Shown here in pieces: positions 35,866-48,223 of a stretch of 64,000 bases of DNA (positions are counted from its first letter, which is position 1; every line of letters starts with the position of its first letter). The notes beneath the pieces are model-generated. The model was given only the letters and a program-made list of their open reading frames with translations, was not told where the DNA came from and did no database searches. The stretch is from assembly GCA_003255025.1 (NCBI GenBank), contig QANY01005876.1:634843-698842 (forward strand). The letters are read 5' to 3'. Both the position numbers and the translations under genes were made by a program. The DNA comes from Datisca glomerata. Its lineage: Eukaryota; Streptophyta; Magnoliopsida; Cucurbitales; Datiscaceae.

Positions 35866-35869
35866 ATGA

Positions 35870-36715
35870 TTGTAATATCTTCTTTGGCTCTTTTCCTGGT
35901 GTTTTGTTGTTTTGGTGTTTTATATAAAGTATTCAGTTGACAAAAAAAATCATTTTGCCTGAAAGGCTTGCTTGGTGAATTGCTACTTAACCGTCCGTCA
36001 TAAACAAGAAAGAAAAGTTTTTGAGGTTTAGACTGGAGTGAGCAACAAGTGAGCTCGCCCTTGTTTGGGCCCGTCGTTACTGGATTTGGACAACTTATTA
36101 TAGGAGGTCCAAAGAGGAGGTGATTCAACGATGATTTGGGCTATTAATTTCTTATTCAACTGCTTAGATCGTTCTTAAGAAAAATTTAAAAAAAAATCAT
36201 TTTTTTAAATTCCTCAAGAATAAAAATAAAAATAAAAAAATTCAAAATTATTATTTTTTAAAACATAAGCTGATTTAAGACATTGATTGTTGAACTAGTG
36301 ATCTAGATTAAATATTGTTCTATCATGTACGATTAAAGACAAGACGATCTAATTCCGTCGCTATTCACAAATTATTGGTGTAATGTGCGGATTCGCTGTT
36401 TAAGTTTGAAATTTAACCTCTCTTGTATTGCATTATCTCACTAATCTTTTATCCTATATGGAAATCATTTACTATTAATTATCCCACAAGTAATTAATTA
36501 GAGTTGCATTTTCTATATTTTTTCATGTTCGATTTAAACAAAGTGGTTTCCCTTTATAACCATACTATAATCTAAATAGACTTCTATTTTTTAATTAATG
36601 ACATCAATAAACTTTTAAACATGGACCAAGCAAATGCTAGAAATCAAAACCTGCTGATCTAATGACATCTTAGATTAGTAGTATTGGTTTTAGAAACAAG
36701 GAATAGTAGTTGTGA
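35870..36715. other. Intergenic, no gene seen
   Basis: AT-rich sequence with scattered short ORFs in no recognised family. The small ORF at 35862-36128 (-) overlaps the RNase H remnant tail and is not credible. Confidence 0.45.
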
Positions 36716-36826
36716 ATGGTCGTTGAAGATCTGTGCAGCAGCAACTACTCAATCCACTTCCCCAAATACTCTCTCTATCTCAATCAGAATTCATTCAAAG
36801 GAATTCAGTTGATTTCCTTTACCACC

Positions 36827-38804
36827 ATGGGAATGGTAAGTATATATGTGAAAGAACATATTTTTGAATTAGAAATTATATTGGTAAATAAGATGTTCTT
36901 AAATGGATTTGGGTAATTGTGTTGATTGCAGGGAGCACCATTGTTGTTGAGGCCACTGGTGAGATTGATAGCATCGCTGGTTAATGAGCCAGCAGCTCTT
37001 GTGTCAACCTTGCTATATTACAGTGATCTTCTACCTCAGAATATCATCTTGGGTAGACTGGTTCGTCATGATTTGCTTCATCAACAGAATTATCTCTTCC
37101 GTTTTCTCATCAATTTCCTTCGCTGTTTCTGGTAATAATTATTAAATCCTTAAGTAACCACAAAGCTTCTTCTTCTTATTTCTTATGTAACAATTGCGAA
37201 TTCGGCTTTCATAATGCAATTGGAGTGATTTAGTTTCATTGTACAATTTTGAATTTGTTATTTAATAATTAATTTAAATGATGTTATTATACTATTCGAA
37301 ATCACAACTCGATGGTATGTGAGTATTTAACTATCGTCAACTCGTCTTATCGAGTAATCTTGAGAGTTTTTTTTCTTAAATATGCATTATAATTCAGAAA
37401 TGCGAGTTAATCACTGAATCAATCTCAACTGTTAAAATTTAACATGTTATAAAATAATTTTGATTAAGTCAGAAATACGAGTTAACCACTGAGTCAATCT
37501 CGACTGTCAAGTATTATTGACAATTTAACATATTATAAAATAATTTTGATTAAATGTGACTTGGATAAACCAACCAGCTGTTTTGATAAAATGAGGATAA
37601 ATGTTTTTTTCTTTTTGCTTTTTTTACCAAATAATAATAATACTAGTTTAAGAAAATTACATTCACACAATTTATAATTTGATTAAATTATACAGACACT
37701 CTCTATATTCTACAATTACATAAATCTTCTTTATACTTCACATTGTATAATAAATAGGTCTAATTTTTTACATAATTTTTTAACAATAGTTAAATGAACA
37801 TTAAAATATCCAAAATACCCTTATACCTACTTAAAACAGCAATTCAGCTGAAAAGCTTAGTTGATTTTATTGTTCTTCAGAATTTGGAAAAACATATGAG
37901 TAATATGTATTCCTAATCCATAGGTTAGAAAATATCATATCAAACTTTTTCTAATCCAATTTCGGAAAAACTCAACAACTAAAGCTGCTGAGTAAAGAAA
38001 TTAATTCAAATAAAAAATAACTATTTCTTTCAGAAGTTAATTCAATGACGATGTGTACAAGTCAATTTCTCCTTCAAGTTCATCTCTTTTACAGAAAGGA
38101 AAGAAGCAGGAACCCTAAACAATTTACATAACCTATGGATTTACACTATTTACACGATTGAAACAAAAAGAAAAACAATTTTCTTTAAAATTATAGAAAC
38201 CCTAAAATCACCCTAAACAATTTACACGATTCAAACAATTTTCTGTAAAATTACATAAACTCTGTAAAATTTCAGAACACGGGAAGAAGAAGACCCGTAA
38301 ATTTAATTAAATGTTCAATGAGTCAGCTAATCTATCCCTTTAACAACCCGCAAAACCCCATCCAGTGACAGTAAAAATAGATAATGATCTGTAACAAGGA
38401 GTTTCCTCCGTGGGCGCTGCGAAGAAGTAGACCCGTCGACGGGTGGTGGCGAAGCTTGCCGACTTCTCTCCCCCGACAGTAAGTCGCGAGCTTTAAGGCG
38501 TGGGGATGGAGAGTTTCGTGAGGTGTGGGTGGGGTTAGATCTGTGGGTGTCTTGGAAGAAGGGGTATTTTCGAGTTTTTAATGAAAAAATAATGAAAGTT
38601 AACGAAAAGTTAACTGAAAAGAGGTCGGTATAATTATCAAATATAGAAGATGTACTTTTATAATTTAATCAAATTACATGAATTGAATATAACTCAATTG
38701 GATAATAATAAATCTTTGTGATTATTTTTCCCCCTCATTATTTATTCATGTCTTGTTTGGTCAACAGGCATGCTTTATGCTGTCATCCATACGTTGAATT
38801 ATGA
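36827..38804 (+). CDS. Possible three-exon small gene, unknown family
   Basis: I can build an 81-codon frame from three exons: 36827-36835 (ATGGGAATG in the strong context ACCACCATGGGA), 36932-37131 and 38768-38804. Donors are ATG/GTAAGT and CTG/GTAATA; acceptors are GATTGCAG/GGA and GGTCAACAG/GCA, the latter after a pyrimidine-rich tract. The protein begins MGMGAPLLLRPLVRLIASLV and continues with AALVSTLLYYSDLLPQNI. It is hydrophobic and leucine-rich, with no family I know. If intron 2 is not removed the frame closes at 37135. The good splice sites and start context argue for a real or recently decayed gene. The tiny first exon and short length argue for a fragment or spurious model. Confidence 0.35.
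37650..38700. mobile_element. Inverted-repeat DNA element (~1 kb), unclassified
   Basis: AATTTGATTAAATTATA (37676-37692) recurs in exact inverted form at 38659-38675, and similarity between the arms extends further on both sides (for example CTCTATATTC against its imperfect inverse). The interior has a GC-rich insert at 38400-38570, quite unlike its AT-rich surroundings. It could be a captured host fragment. Element edges and target duplication were not resolved. Confidence 0.6.
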
Positions 38805-39834
38805 GTACCTAGCTAATGTTCAACTCATTCCATATAACTAAACTACAACGGTTCAATCAAGCAGGAAAAATTGTTATTGCTTTCAAAGTTTAAAAGTTTA
38901 AAGATTAACAATATCCTTTTGAGATAATTATCTTTGAATCATTAATTGGACTAGTAGACTTAATTGATTGATTCATTCCTTTATTTTGTCAAAACCATTT
39001 ATTTATTTATTTGATCAATATAAATAATTAAAGCATCGAAGTCAAATTTTCATTAAGCTATTTTCTCTTCCCTCCCTTTTCTTTCGTTTCCTCTAGGTTT
39101 GTAAATCTGCAAAAAAAATCTAAAGTTAAAAGTTTACAAGGGTTTAAATTTAAAAAGGGTTATTGGTTAACACATAAAAAGTTAGTGGAAATTACAGATT
39201 TCATCGTTAGTAGCTCATTATAAATAAATATCCTTTTTTTTCTTTTCTGCATATATGGTTGTTTTTACCATGTAATTAAATTGTACCTATTCTTTTCCTT
39301 TTTTTTCTCCTTTTTGCCTCTGACTTCCCCGAAGCTCAGCTGAGGGCAAATTTCTGGTTTGATTCTTTTTCGCAGCTTCTTCGAACGCAATGAGATCTAC
39401 TTCGAGACTCCAGCTTTCTTTGTCTTTTGTTTTGATTTTGTTATCCCCATGTTCTTGAAGCTTCAGCACGCCTGTTCTTGATTCACGTGCTATTTTTGGT
39501 TTGTTTCTTCTCAGCCAGAATCTCTACACTGTTGATTTTCAGTAAAGTTTTCAAGTTCTTGTTTTTTCTGTTTACATTATTTTATTTTTTTAGATTATTT
39601 CATATTCGGCTTTAATTTTTAGCTATAATGGATGCTCTACATTGGCATCCATTACAGTTTTTTTTAGATTCATTATTTGATTAGGGTTTGTGTAGAATGT
39701 TATTGTTTTTCAATGTTGTGAAATTCATATAACATTATAAATTTATTGTTGCTTTTTATTGTTCATTGGCATGAAATTTCTCCAAATAGTATTTTCAAGT
39801 ATATTGAAGGTTGCTATTATTTTGTTCTATAATG
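38805..39834. other. Intergenic, upstream of the Mutator remnant
   Basis: AT-rich. At 39384 a short plus-strand frame, MRSTSRLQLSLSFVLILLSP, looks like a signal peptide but stops after 22 codons. The pyrimidine-rich 39290-39330 and this piece could be a 5' leader of the Mutator element. No gene supported. Confidence 0.4.
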
Positions 39835-41609
39835 GTAGATGGTCTGTACGTAGATAACAAATTAAAACCAGTTTTTATTGATACAAGATTCAACATTTAG
39901 TGTTTTATTAGATTTGGTTGTAAGTGAATTAGGTTTGTATGATGCACGAGAAAATATACATATGAAAGTTGTTCTTAGTGTTGGGAGGACGTCTTGTAAA
40001 GTTTTGGAATTAAAGGATGACAGTGATGCAAAGAATGTGTATTGTCCATTAGTTGCTGAGATTGGTTCATGTTTAGAAATTTCACTCTTGGGTAATGCTA
40101 TTTGTACTATGGTCGACTTCGTACTTTCTTCTTCTAGTAATGTACTTGTAGAGCAACCATCTGATTGTCAATTTTTTTTTATGTTGATGTTGAGAATGCT
40201 CCAATTGATTTACATGTTAAGGAGAAAGATTTATTTGGTAGCAAGCTAAAGTTGAAGAAAGCAATTCAAGTTGTCGCGTTAAAATAATTTTCAATTTAAG
40301 ATGAAGAAGTCGAATGGTGAACGGTTTATTGCGATATGTGTTGATGACTCTTGTAGTTGGTATTTGCATACAACCAAATATAAGCCTAGTTATTTATGGA
40401 TGGTGAGGAAGTATACTAGTGAACATTCTTGTTCATTAAATATTATAGAAAGTGACCATGGGAAAATTAGTGCTATCAATGATCATTGAGTGTTTGAAGG
40501 AGAATTTTAAGGCTAGTTGCTTACAAAAGAGTCATCCAACGAAGATTGTTGGCCACATATGTGTGAAACATGATGTTCATATTAGCTATCATAAAGTTTT
40601 GAGGGGGGAGAAATTGCTACGGATTATATTTTAGAATATCCTGAAGAATCATATGTTGTTATTCCTTCATTTTTTACAGCATTACATGAAACAAACCCTA
40701 TTATGATATTGTTCCTTAATTATTACAATTATTGTTAGTAGATAATTTAGTTACGCATGTTTTCTTCTCTTTTTATATTGTAGGTTCTATTACTGGTTAT
40801 GTTGTGGATTCTGATGGGAGGTTCAGATATTATTTTTTGTGTACTGTGACGTCCCTAGATGGTTGTAGATATTGTAGACCAATTATATTGGTTGACGACA
40901 CCTTTTAAAAAGGCCGAGTATGTGGACATTTTGTAATCTACTTGTCTTTTAGATGGTAATAGTCAAATTTTTCTACTAGCATTCTCTATAGTTGATTCAG
41001 AGAATGATGATTCGTGGATATAGTTCATGCGTAAGTTACATTTTTATATTGAAGATATTGTTGATTTAGTTATTGTGGCTGACCGACGCACTAGTATCCA
41101 TTAGAGCGTCACATGGGGAGTTTAGACAAGATATCTCCACGAAATCGTTCGTATTTAGAGGGAATTGGATTTGATAGATAGGGAGAGGCTTAGTTTACTA
41201 GTAAGCGGTATTGCATGATGACATTTAACATCTCCGAAAGTATTAATAATGTGTTCGTTGAAGCATGTGAATTTCTTGTTTTAAGATTATTGGAATTTAT
41301 ACATCAGCTATGTTTGATATGGTTTTACAAGAGTAGGATGCAACATCTTTTGTGAAAATGAAGCTTACACCGTGTGCTGAGGGTTATTTGAGGGAAGAAC
41401 ACATAGTTGCTCGAACTATGTCGGTGTTGTTATATACTTTAATTTAGTTATCATATGGTTCTATTTAAATTAATGATTATTACAGTTTTTGTTAATGCTT
41501 TTGAGGTTGGTGCATCTAACATAAATGTATTTCATGTCAGTCAGGGTGGTGTGTATGTATGTTTTGAACTTGGCTAGTCGTACATGTTCATGTCGGAGGT
41601 GGGAGTTGG

Positions 41610-43766
41610 TGTTGGATCAAGTTTTAAATATTAAAGTAAATGAATGAACCACAAACGGTTCGTGGGTGGATTATAAAAAAAATTCAAAAATAATCATGTA
41701 ATCAAATTGAATACAAAATCATTCAACGATCATACATATTCAGATAAATATACCGAGAAGAGATAGAAACAATTTTATGCATTTTCTACTAATGGAGACT
41801 TTTTGAATTGGTGGGATCCAATTAATTATCTCGCGTTCTTCATTTTTTAGATACGCAGGAATTCAACTGATCTTCACACCAACAATCACGCATATGATTC
41901 AGAAGAATATCTCGTAAAGATATTGTTAGGAATAAAGTGTGAGCTCTCTAAACAACTGAAGAAGAAGAAAAATATTTTTTTCTCTTCTTCCTCTTGGTTT
42001 TCGGCGGCAATTGTAGGGATGGGTGAGAGAAACTTTTTTCTGCTCTGTCTAACACTTTTCTTAGCTTAGCGTTAGGTTTGTAATCCTTTTATATTAATTA
42101 CAGAATTTACCCATATACATCTATATGATAAAACTAAAATTTACCTCTCTTAAACTGCAATCTGCGATTTTTACATGTCTCCTAAAACTAAGACTGTGTC
42201 CAAATTCATCAATTCAAATTGATAAATTAAATTGAAATATATTAATTAATTAATTAATTTTTTTTATTTACTAATTATCTAATAATTAAAAAATAATAAA
42301 TTAATTAATTTGAACATTAATTTTGGTCTTCACTAATTTAGTGATGACACCCATCACATATGAGTAGGGGTGTTCAAAACCAAGCCGAACCAAAAATGGT
42401 CTGTTCGGTCGGTTCTTTAAGTCCAGGTGGCTCGGTTCGGCAGAGTTGCCGAACCGAATCTTCAGTTCAATTCAGAAAATGTTCAGTTTTTTAACTAAAC
42501 CGAACTGAAACATTAAATTCATATTATATTTTTATTTTTTATATATAATTTCATATCGAACCGAACTGAACCGATACAAAATTTTGATTTTATATTATTT
42601 TTTCAATAAAATCATTTAAATTTTATTTTTTAATTAATAATGTGAACTGAAGAACTAAACCAAACTGAAACTCACAGTTCAGCTCGGCATATAGCCAAAC
42701 CGAATGTTTCAATTTGGTTCGATTTTAGACCACTAACCGAAACCGAGCCGAACGTGTTCACCCCTACATATTGGAAGTGTACCTTGATCCAAAACATGTT
42801 TTGGTCCAACTGACGTTTCTCATTCATATTCTTATGAGATACTTCTGAGACCGAATGGCCCAACATGAATAAAGTTATGATATTCAAATACCCGGCTAAT
42901 TTATCTCCATAAATTCCCGACCTATTTAATCTGGACATCATACGACTCCACTATAGATCCGATGCTGAATCAACTTTCGATTTATGCACGCTACATTTTT
43001 TGGTTTTTGTAAAGAAAAATTTATATTGCACAGTCCACATAATATTTTATGATGTTACCCTTCGTGAATATCAATAACAAGCGCGTGATGTAAAATTATC
43101 ATTTTACACATTTAGTTATTATTTTCTTAACTTATTTATTGATTGTGAATAAGAAAGTCATATCAGTGAAGTATTTCGTACAGTTCACAATGTCTTATTC
43201 AATAACTCGTGTCATCGAGTACCAGGCCCGATTTATTTATTCACACACCTATCATAAGGTGATATTGTTACTTTTGCAATCTTGCCACGAATTTCATATA
43301 TGTGAATCACGCAACCCCAACATAATTGATTCACGATCTTAATAGTCGAGGTATTGTCCGATAATTCGAACTCACTCCTTTGAAGAATCAAAGCTCACAA
43401 GTAACTAGGTCAAGCTCTGTATTGCCTCAGGATTAAGGTCATTATGAAAATACCATTTTAAGGTGTAATAATTAGATTTAGAGTTGGATAAATGGCTTTA
43501 CTCTAAACTAATTGGTTACTGATCTATTCAACATGTTCCATAACATGTCTAGGTCAACTGTCAGAGTCTGCACTCCCATTTCTGGAAGACCACTCAGTCT
43601 TTACTCTTCTTTTGTTGACAACAGTTCTAGGACTTAAGTAAATTATAAACACACTTTAATTAAAGAAAACTTTCATTTATTCATAAAATTCAGTAAATAC
43701 ATAAATGTCATAACTAAATACTCATAAATAGTTATTACATCCTACTTCGTGAACATGATTCCAACA
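41610..43766 (-). mobile_element. Solo LTR inside the MULE SWIM domain
   Basis: Plus strand runs TGTTGGATCAAG...TGATTCCAACA, 2157 bp, with flanks GTTGG (41605-41609) and CTTGG (43767-43771), a target duplication with one change. Deleting it restores CSCRRWEL-DHIPCAHA in frame. The minus strand starts TGTTGGAATCATG and has a TATA-like AATTAATATAAAAGG, so the LTR probably reads on the minus strand. No internal domains, so it is a product of LTR-LTR recombination. Without its own nested 402-bp element it would be about 1.75 kb. Confidence 0.85.
42365..42766. mobile_element. hAT-like MITE, 402 bp, nested in the solo LTR
   Basis: The ends are TAGGGGTG...CACCCCTA with further inverted similarity (CCGAACC / GGTTCGG-rich arms). 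The 8-bp flanks CATATGAG and CATATTGG match at six positions. 8-bp duplications and TAGGGGTG-type ends are hAT traits. It is rich in CCGAACTGAACCG motifs and has no ORF of its own; the minus ORF at 42672-42941 runs across its right edge. Confidence 0.75.
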
Positions 43767-44185
43767 CTTGGATCATATACCATGTGCACATGCTTGGGTT
43801 ATCTTTTGCAATAAGAACTTAAGTTCATATTCATATGTTAGTGATCGCTTTTTTTGTTTAGAACACACTTCAACTTATAAAAGTGGCTTTCACCCATTTG
43901 GGAATTAGAGCATGTTGCCTCTTCAAGATGAAGGACAATTAAAAATACTACATCCGATAGACGTGGAGTTGGAGGACCAAAGAAGCAACATATTCCATTT
44001 ATATGTGAAACTAGGAGAAATGTAAAGTGTAGTCGTTGTGGCCAAGTTGGTGATAACCGGAAAACGTGCAAGAACCAAATTTGTGTTCCCTATTATAAGA
44101 ATAGCAAGAAGACAAAATATTAATGTAACATTTGGCATTAACTTTTATATGATCTATATTTTCTCATTTATTTGTTTATGGAAAA

Positions 44186-44457
44186 CTATTTTCTATAAGT
44201 TGTCATTTGAGATGGTAATTTTGTATGGACAAATTTATTGTAATGCATTTGATTTTGGGTTGTGTTTTTAAAATTGAATTTGTGAATCCGCCATTGTGTG
44301 TGTTGTGGTCATTGCAGGCATCTATTTTCTATAAGTTGTCATTTGAGATGGTAATTTTGTATGGACAAATTTATTGTAATGCATTTGATTTTGGGTTGTG
44401 TTTTTAAAATTGAATTTGTGAATCCGCCATTGTGTGTGTTGTGGTCATTGCAGGCAT
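44186..44457. repeat. Perfect 136-bp tandem duplication
   Basis: The segment beginning CTATTTTCTATAAGTTGTCA occurs at 44186 and again at 44322, with the whole 136 bp apparently identical, ending at 44457. The copies create two identical ORF ends. Absence of differences in otherwise decayed DNA suggests a recent event. Confidence 0.95.
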
Positions 44458-44849
44458 CTGTCTTTCTGTAATGTGTTTGACAATTTTATGAATAATCGTT
44501 AATAAATCGAGTACATTGTGTAAATAATTTACTTACAATCATTTTTATGAACTGAAAAAAGGATTCCCTATTTTAACATCATACCCCAATTTTTTAGCAC
44601 CTGTACAGAAATCATCATCATAATGACCATTAGTCAATCATCATAATACTAGCTATTTTTTCATTCACAGGAATAATCATGGTACTAGATTTTTTTTCTA
44701 TTCAACACAATAAGCAGCCCTCGATCATCATAATACTCATAGCATAATCAACACTTAACTAATAATAATCCATGCATCAATATCCATATTTTTAACTAGT
44801 TAGTAGCCTTACAAACCAGATTTTTAAAACAACACCAAGTATCAATATC

Positions 44850-46709
44850 CAACATAAACTAGCAATCCTATGACATGTTCAATATTTGTAGACTTTGAAA
44901 GAAGCACATTTAATCAAATTGTGATCCAAAAGAGAAGCTTGGTCCTTCTAAGGATGTTGGTTTTTTTCACCTTCTTATGTTCCTCCACCACATATGGTGA
45001 TTTTAGAATTTTACTTTTCTTAACCAACCATCTATTTCTTCTCTGTTTTTGAAGATGTACATTTTCTCTTTAGATCTTTAAGCAGCAAAGTGTCTTCTTC
45101 TTGTCCAATGTTTCCTCCTTGTTCACTATCATTATTTTCATCATCTTTGTCTTCATTATTATCAGCATCATCATGTTTATCTTCTGATTGGTTTGCCTTC
45201 TCAGCATCATCATCTTTGTCTTCTTCCTCATATTCATTATCTTACATTAGTGTGTTAGTAGTAATATACACATTTTTTTTCCAGACTAACAATAAATAAA
45301 TTATGCCTTTTTTTGTTGGTCATCTTCTTCTTTGTCCAATCTTTCAAAAAAAAATCGATGCACTTGACATTGTAGTCAATTTTGCGTGTGTCAAATGCAA
45401 ATTCTCTTTCATTTCTACATCATCTTCTTCTTTGCTTGTTCCTTCTCCTCTTGCCCTCTTTTGCAGTGTCCTCATCATTTGTTCCAATGAATCTTCTTCA
45501 TTTAATTGAACAATATCTGCTCTCTTTGTACTGGTTCATTTCTTTTTTTATAAGTGAATTATCGTACTGAACAGAGTCATGTATGCCGAGTCCAATTCTC
45601 ACAGTGTCGGGTACATGGGTGTCAAAATCATGCATAGCTGTTTAATCATTTCACTATAAAAAAGTTAGTGAAGCAGATTTTGAAGTACAATGTAAATAAA
45701 TTTCTTTACTTGTAAATAAATTTACATACCCTGTCGATGTTGAATATTGTGTTTGCTAGGTCCTTCCACGCTGGTTGTTTGTGTGATTCGCAGTGGCATA
45801 TTCTTGAAATTTTTGCAGCAATCCTTTTTGCATATTGATTTTGTTTATTTGAAATGCTTGGGATTACCTCATATGCTCAAATAATCAAGGCATACGAGAA
45901 CCCCTACCCCATATCCTTGGGCTTCGACATGATTTTCATAATCCTAGATAAATTCAATTGTTAACTCGTATAACATGCTCTCTCATGGATTTGTTTCAAA
46001 CATGTTATCATCCAAAGCATGTCAATGTGTTGAAGGTCAATGTTTATGCTCTTTTGCCTTCTCAATAGAAAATTTTCCAAGAAGTAGAGTTTTGCCATTT
46101 TCAGATTGTATTTTTCTTTGGTTCCTTGCATTTCATTGAAGGAGAAGGTAAGGTTTGTTCTTATAATTGATTTTACTCTAGAGAAAACAGTGTCTCTCAG
46201 CTTCCCTATTGGCAGCCCCCCTTTGTGAATGAAAGGATATTCACCACAATTCAACCTTGTTACTAGGGCGATTTCCTTTAGTCCAAAGTTTATCACATTT
46301 CCATCTAGGTTAGAACATTCTCCATTTGTTTTCCCATATTTTGGAACGGCCTTCTAACTAGATGTATCAGGATGGACAAGCTGGAGTAATGATTGACCAT
46401 TTGTTTTGTTTTCAACATGCTTGGCAACATAAATAGTGGGTTGTCCTTCAAAGGTAGATATATTATATCAATAACACAACTAATTTATTGATAGTTATTA
46501 TTTGTAGTTTAGAGATGGGTTACCTTTGATTTGTAAGCATCGTCATCCTCTTCTTTCTCAGATTCTTCTCCTATAGCTTCATTGTTTTCCTTTTCTTTCT
46601 CAGATTCTTCTCCTACTTCTTCTTCATTATTATCTTCATTATCTTCGTTATCCTCTTCATTTTCTTGATCAGTTTCTTCCTCCTCCTGTTCTATTGAATG
46701 TGCTTCCAT
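44850..46709 (-). pseudogene. DUF1985-type (Ulp1-associated transposon) protein remnant
   Basis: Reading the minus strand: 46709-46509 is extremely acidic (EEDNEDNEDNNEEEVGEE). 46296-45961 contains INFGLKEIALVTRLNCGEYP, KLRDTVFSRVKS and KMAKLYFLENFLLRRQKSIN. Past stops come GFSYALII, AYEVIPSISNK and PAWKDLANTIFN (about 45940-45740). A second acidic tract lies at 45300-45090 (DNEYEEEDKDDDAEKANQSE). The FGLKE-A-TRLNCG to KLYFLE pattern is the plant DUF1985 domain, usually followed by a Ulp1-like cysteine protease. I cannot see the protease His/Asp/Cys motifs, so the C-terminus is lost or too decayed. It faces the MULE transposase tail-to-tail, as in MULEs that carry Ulp1-like genes. Confidence 0.75.
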
Positions 46710-47332
46710 TCTTTACGGTGTTTGTTGTGTGCTTGTTTCTTGCGTTTCCATTTCTTGCATTATTGGTTGTGTGTCTGCTTTTTGTGTTTCAACAATTCTT
46801 CTGATTCTGGTAATTATTCTTCAGGTTGTTGCATTGCCGCTATTTTTGTCGTTTGTTTTTGTTCCTTTTTACGAGTAATCGATCTTGTTCGACATGATGA
46901 TCATTCTAGTTGCTTCGGTATTTTTACACCTCTTAATTCGAGGCATCTGTCAAGCATAACAACACAACTTTAGCACACACAAATTTATATTCTGGAACTA
47001 GTATATAAATTAGATACGAGTAGTATCTAATTCATATATATTACGTATAGTCATGTAACTGTGTTTGATGTTTCAGAATTTTTTGGTGTTCATAAACAAA
47101 AAGGAAAATTACACTTCTTCCGATAAATTTCTACATATAAGAGTATTCTATACATTTTACCTAAAAAATTTCTTTATTCTCTGTCCATACAAACTAAATA
47201 GACTTAATGGAAGATTAAGTAACTAAATTAGATACTAGCAGTATGTAGTTAGTAGATTTATTGAAAACGTAGAGTCAACTTGCATATAGCCATACTCAAA
47301 ATTTCATTCTAAATCTAGTAACTATTTTATAC
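46710..47332. other. Intergenic, no gene seen
   Basis: 46698-46973 (+) is antisense to the acidic tract's upstream part and is cysteine/serine-rich by composition only. The remainder is AT-rich with nothing recognisable; it could contain the far end of the MULE. Confidence 0.4.
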
Positions 47333-47340
47333 ACGTCTAG

Positions 47341-48223
47341 TAGAGGTGGAAATCGGGCCAACCCGACAATGCTCAGCCTGGGCGGTTCATGGGCTGGGCC
47401 GCTAGAATTTTAGGGCGGCCCGAAATGAACGTTCGAAGCCAGCCTGTGAGGGCCTCTGACGGTCCAGACCAGGCCGGTTCGAGGGCCGGTCTGGTTATTT
47501 AATGTGATTTAATTCTAAAAAATGTAGATGGGGAGAGTTGAACCTTAATGAAGGATAGATGAAGGGTATGAATAACCACTAAGCTATACAGAAGTCATGT
47601 TATTTTTTTATAATTATTTTCTTTTATTACTTTAAAATCTCAATAGAAAAACTTGTGATAACAAGTAAAATAATAATTTTATTTATTAAATGCATAAACT
47701 AGTGATATTCATATTCACGTAAAATCTAAAAATATAATAAATAATTAATAACTAATTTATTATTCATGTTCATTAAAAAAACAAACAATATTAAGAATAT
47801 TCTAATATTTTTTAAAGTTTTTATGAGTCATATTTTTCATTGAATAAAATATTTATTAAATGAAAAATATTATTTTTTATTGAATTAAATACGTTTATCT
47901 CAAAAGTATATTATATGAAGTTTCGATAAAATTTGTTAAACGACAATAATGATATATTTTAAACAATATATTTAACAAATATTGTCTTGGTCTATTCGAT
48001 AAAAAGTGTGATTTGTAAGGGATAGGTCAATGGTTCAAACTTCACTACATACACAAGTATTCAGGTCGGGCCAGATTGACTATGGGACTTGAAGACAAGG
48101 CCTGTGATGGCCCACGAGCCTTAACTGGCCCGGTATTGTTCAATACCGGGACGGGCTGGTCCCAGATTATAACGGGCGGTTCAGCCAGTTTCATGGGCCG
48201 AGTCGGCCCACTTGCCATCTCTA
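47341..48223. mobile_element. hAT-like non-autonomous element, copy 1 (883 bp)
   Basis: Starts TAGAGGTGGAAATCGGGCC and ends GGCCCACTTGCCATCTCTA, inverted ends of about 20 bp with changes. The subterminal parts are GC-rich with GGGCC/CCGG motifs, the centre AT-rich. Flanking 8-mers ACGTCTAG and ATCTCGAG agree at five positions. The interior matches 61980-63199 (for example GATGTAGATGGGGAGAGTTGAA in both, allowing one change). No transposase. Confidence 0.85.

Larger units (their letters stand above)
39835..44125 (+). pseudogene. Mutator-like (MULE) transposase, broken and interrupted
   Basis: Pieces follow mudrA order on the plus strand. N-terminus from about 39835 (frame broken after VFIDTRFNI). 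The DNA-binding/FLYWCH-like stretch runs 40301-40634 (ICVDDSCSWYLHTTKYKPSY, WMVRKYTSEHSCSLN, HISYHKVLRGEKLL). The catalytic region runs about 40640-41100 (GCRYCRPIILVDDTF, then LDGNSQIFLLAFSIVDSEN). The SWIM zinc finger is TCSCRRWEL at 41575-41609, continuing after a solo-LTR insertion as DHIPCAHA from 43770. A C-terminal CCHC knuckle, KCSRCGQVGDNRKTCK, lies at about 44028-44075. Stops and shifts are frequent. The coding parts on the two sides of the LTR join exactly in frame, proving the insertion hit an existing transposase. TIRs were not found. Confidence 0.88.

Noticed and set aside
35862..36128. 88-codon minus ORF
   Set aside because: Overlaps the RNase H remnant tail; no family and no start context.
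45090..45570. Plus-strand serine-rich ORFs
   Set aside because: Antisense of the acidic tract of the DUF1985 remnant; composition artefact.
46698..46973. 91-codon cysteine-rich plus ORF
   Set aside because: Largely a composition effect opposite an acidic coding stretch; no motif spacing of a known Cys-rich peptide.
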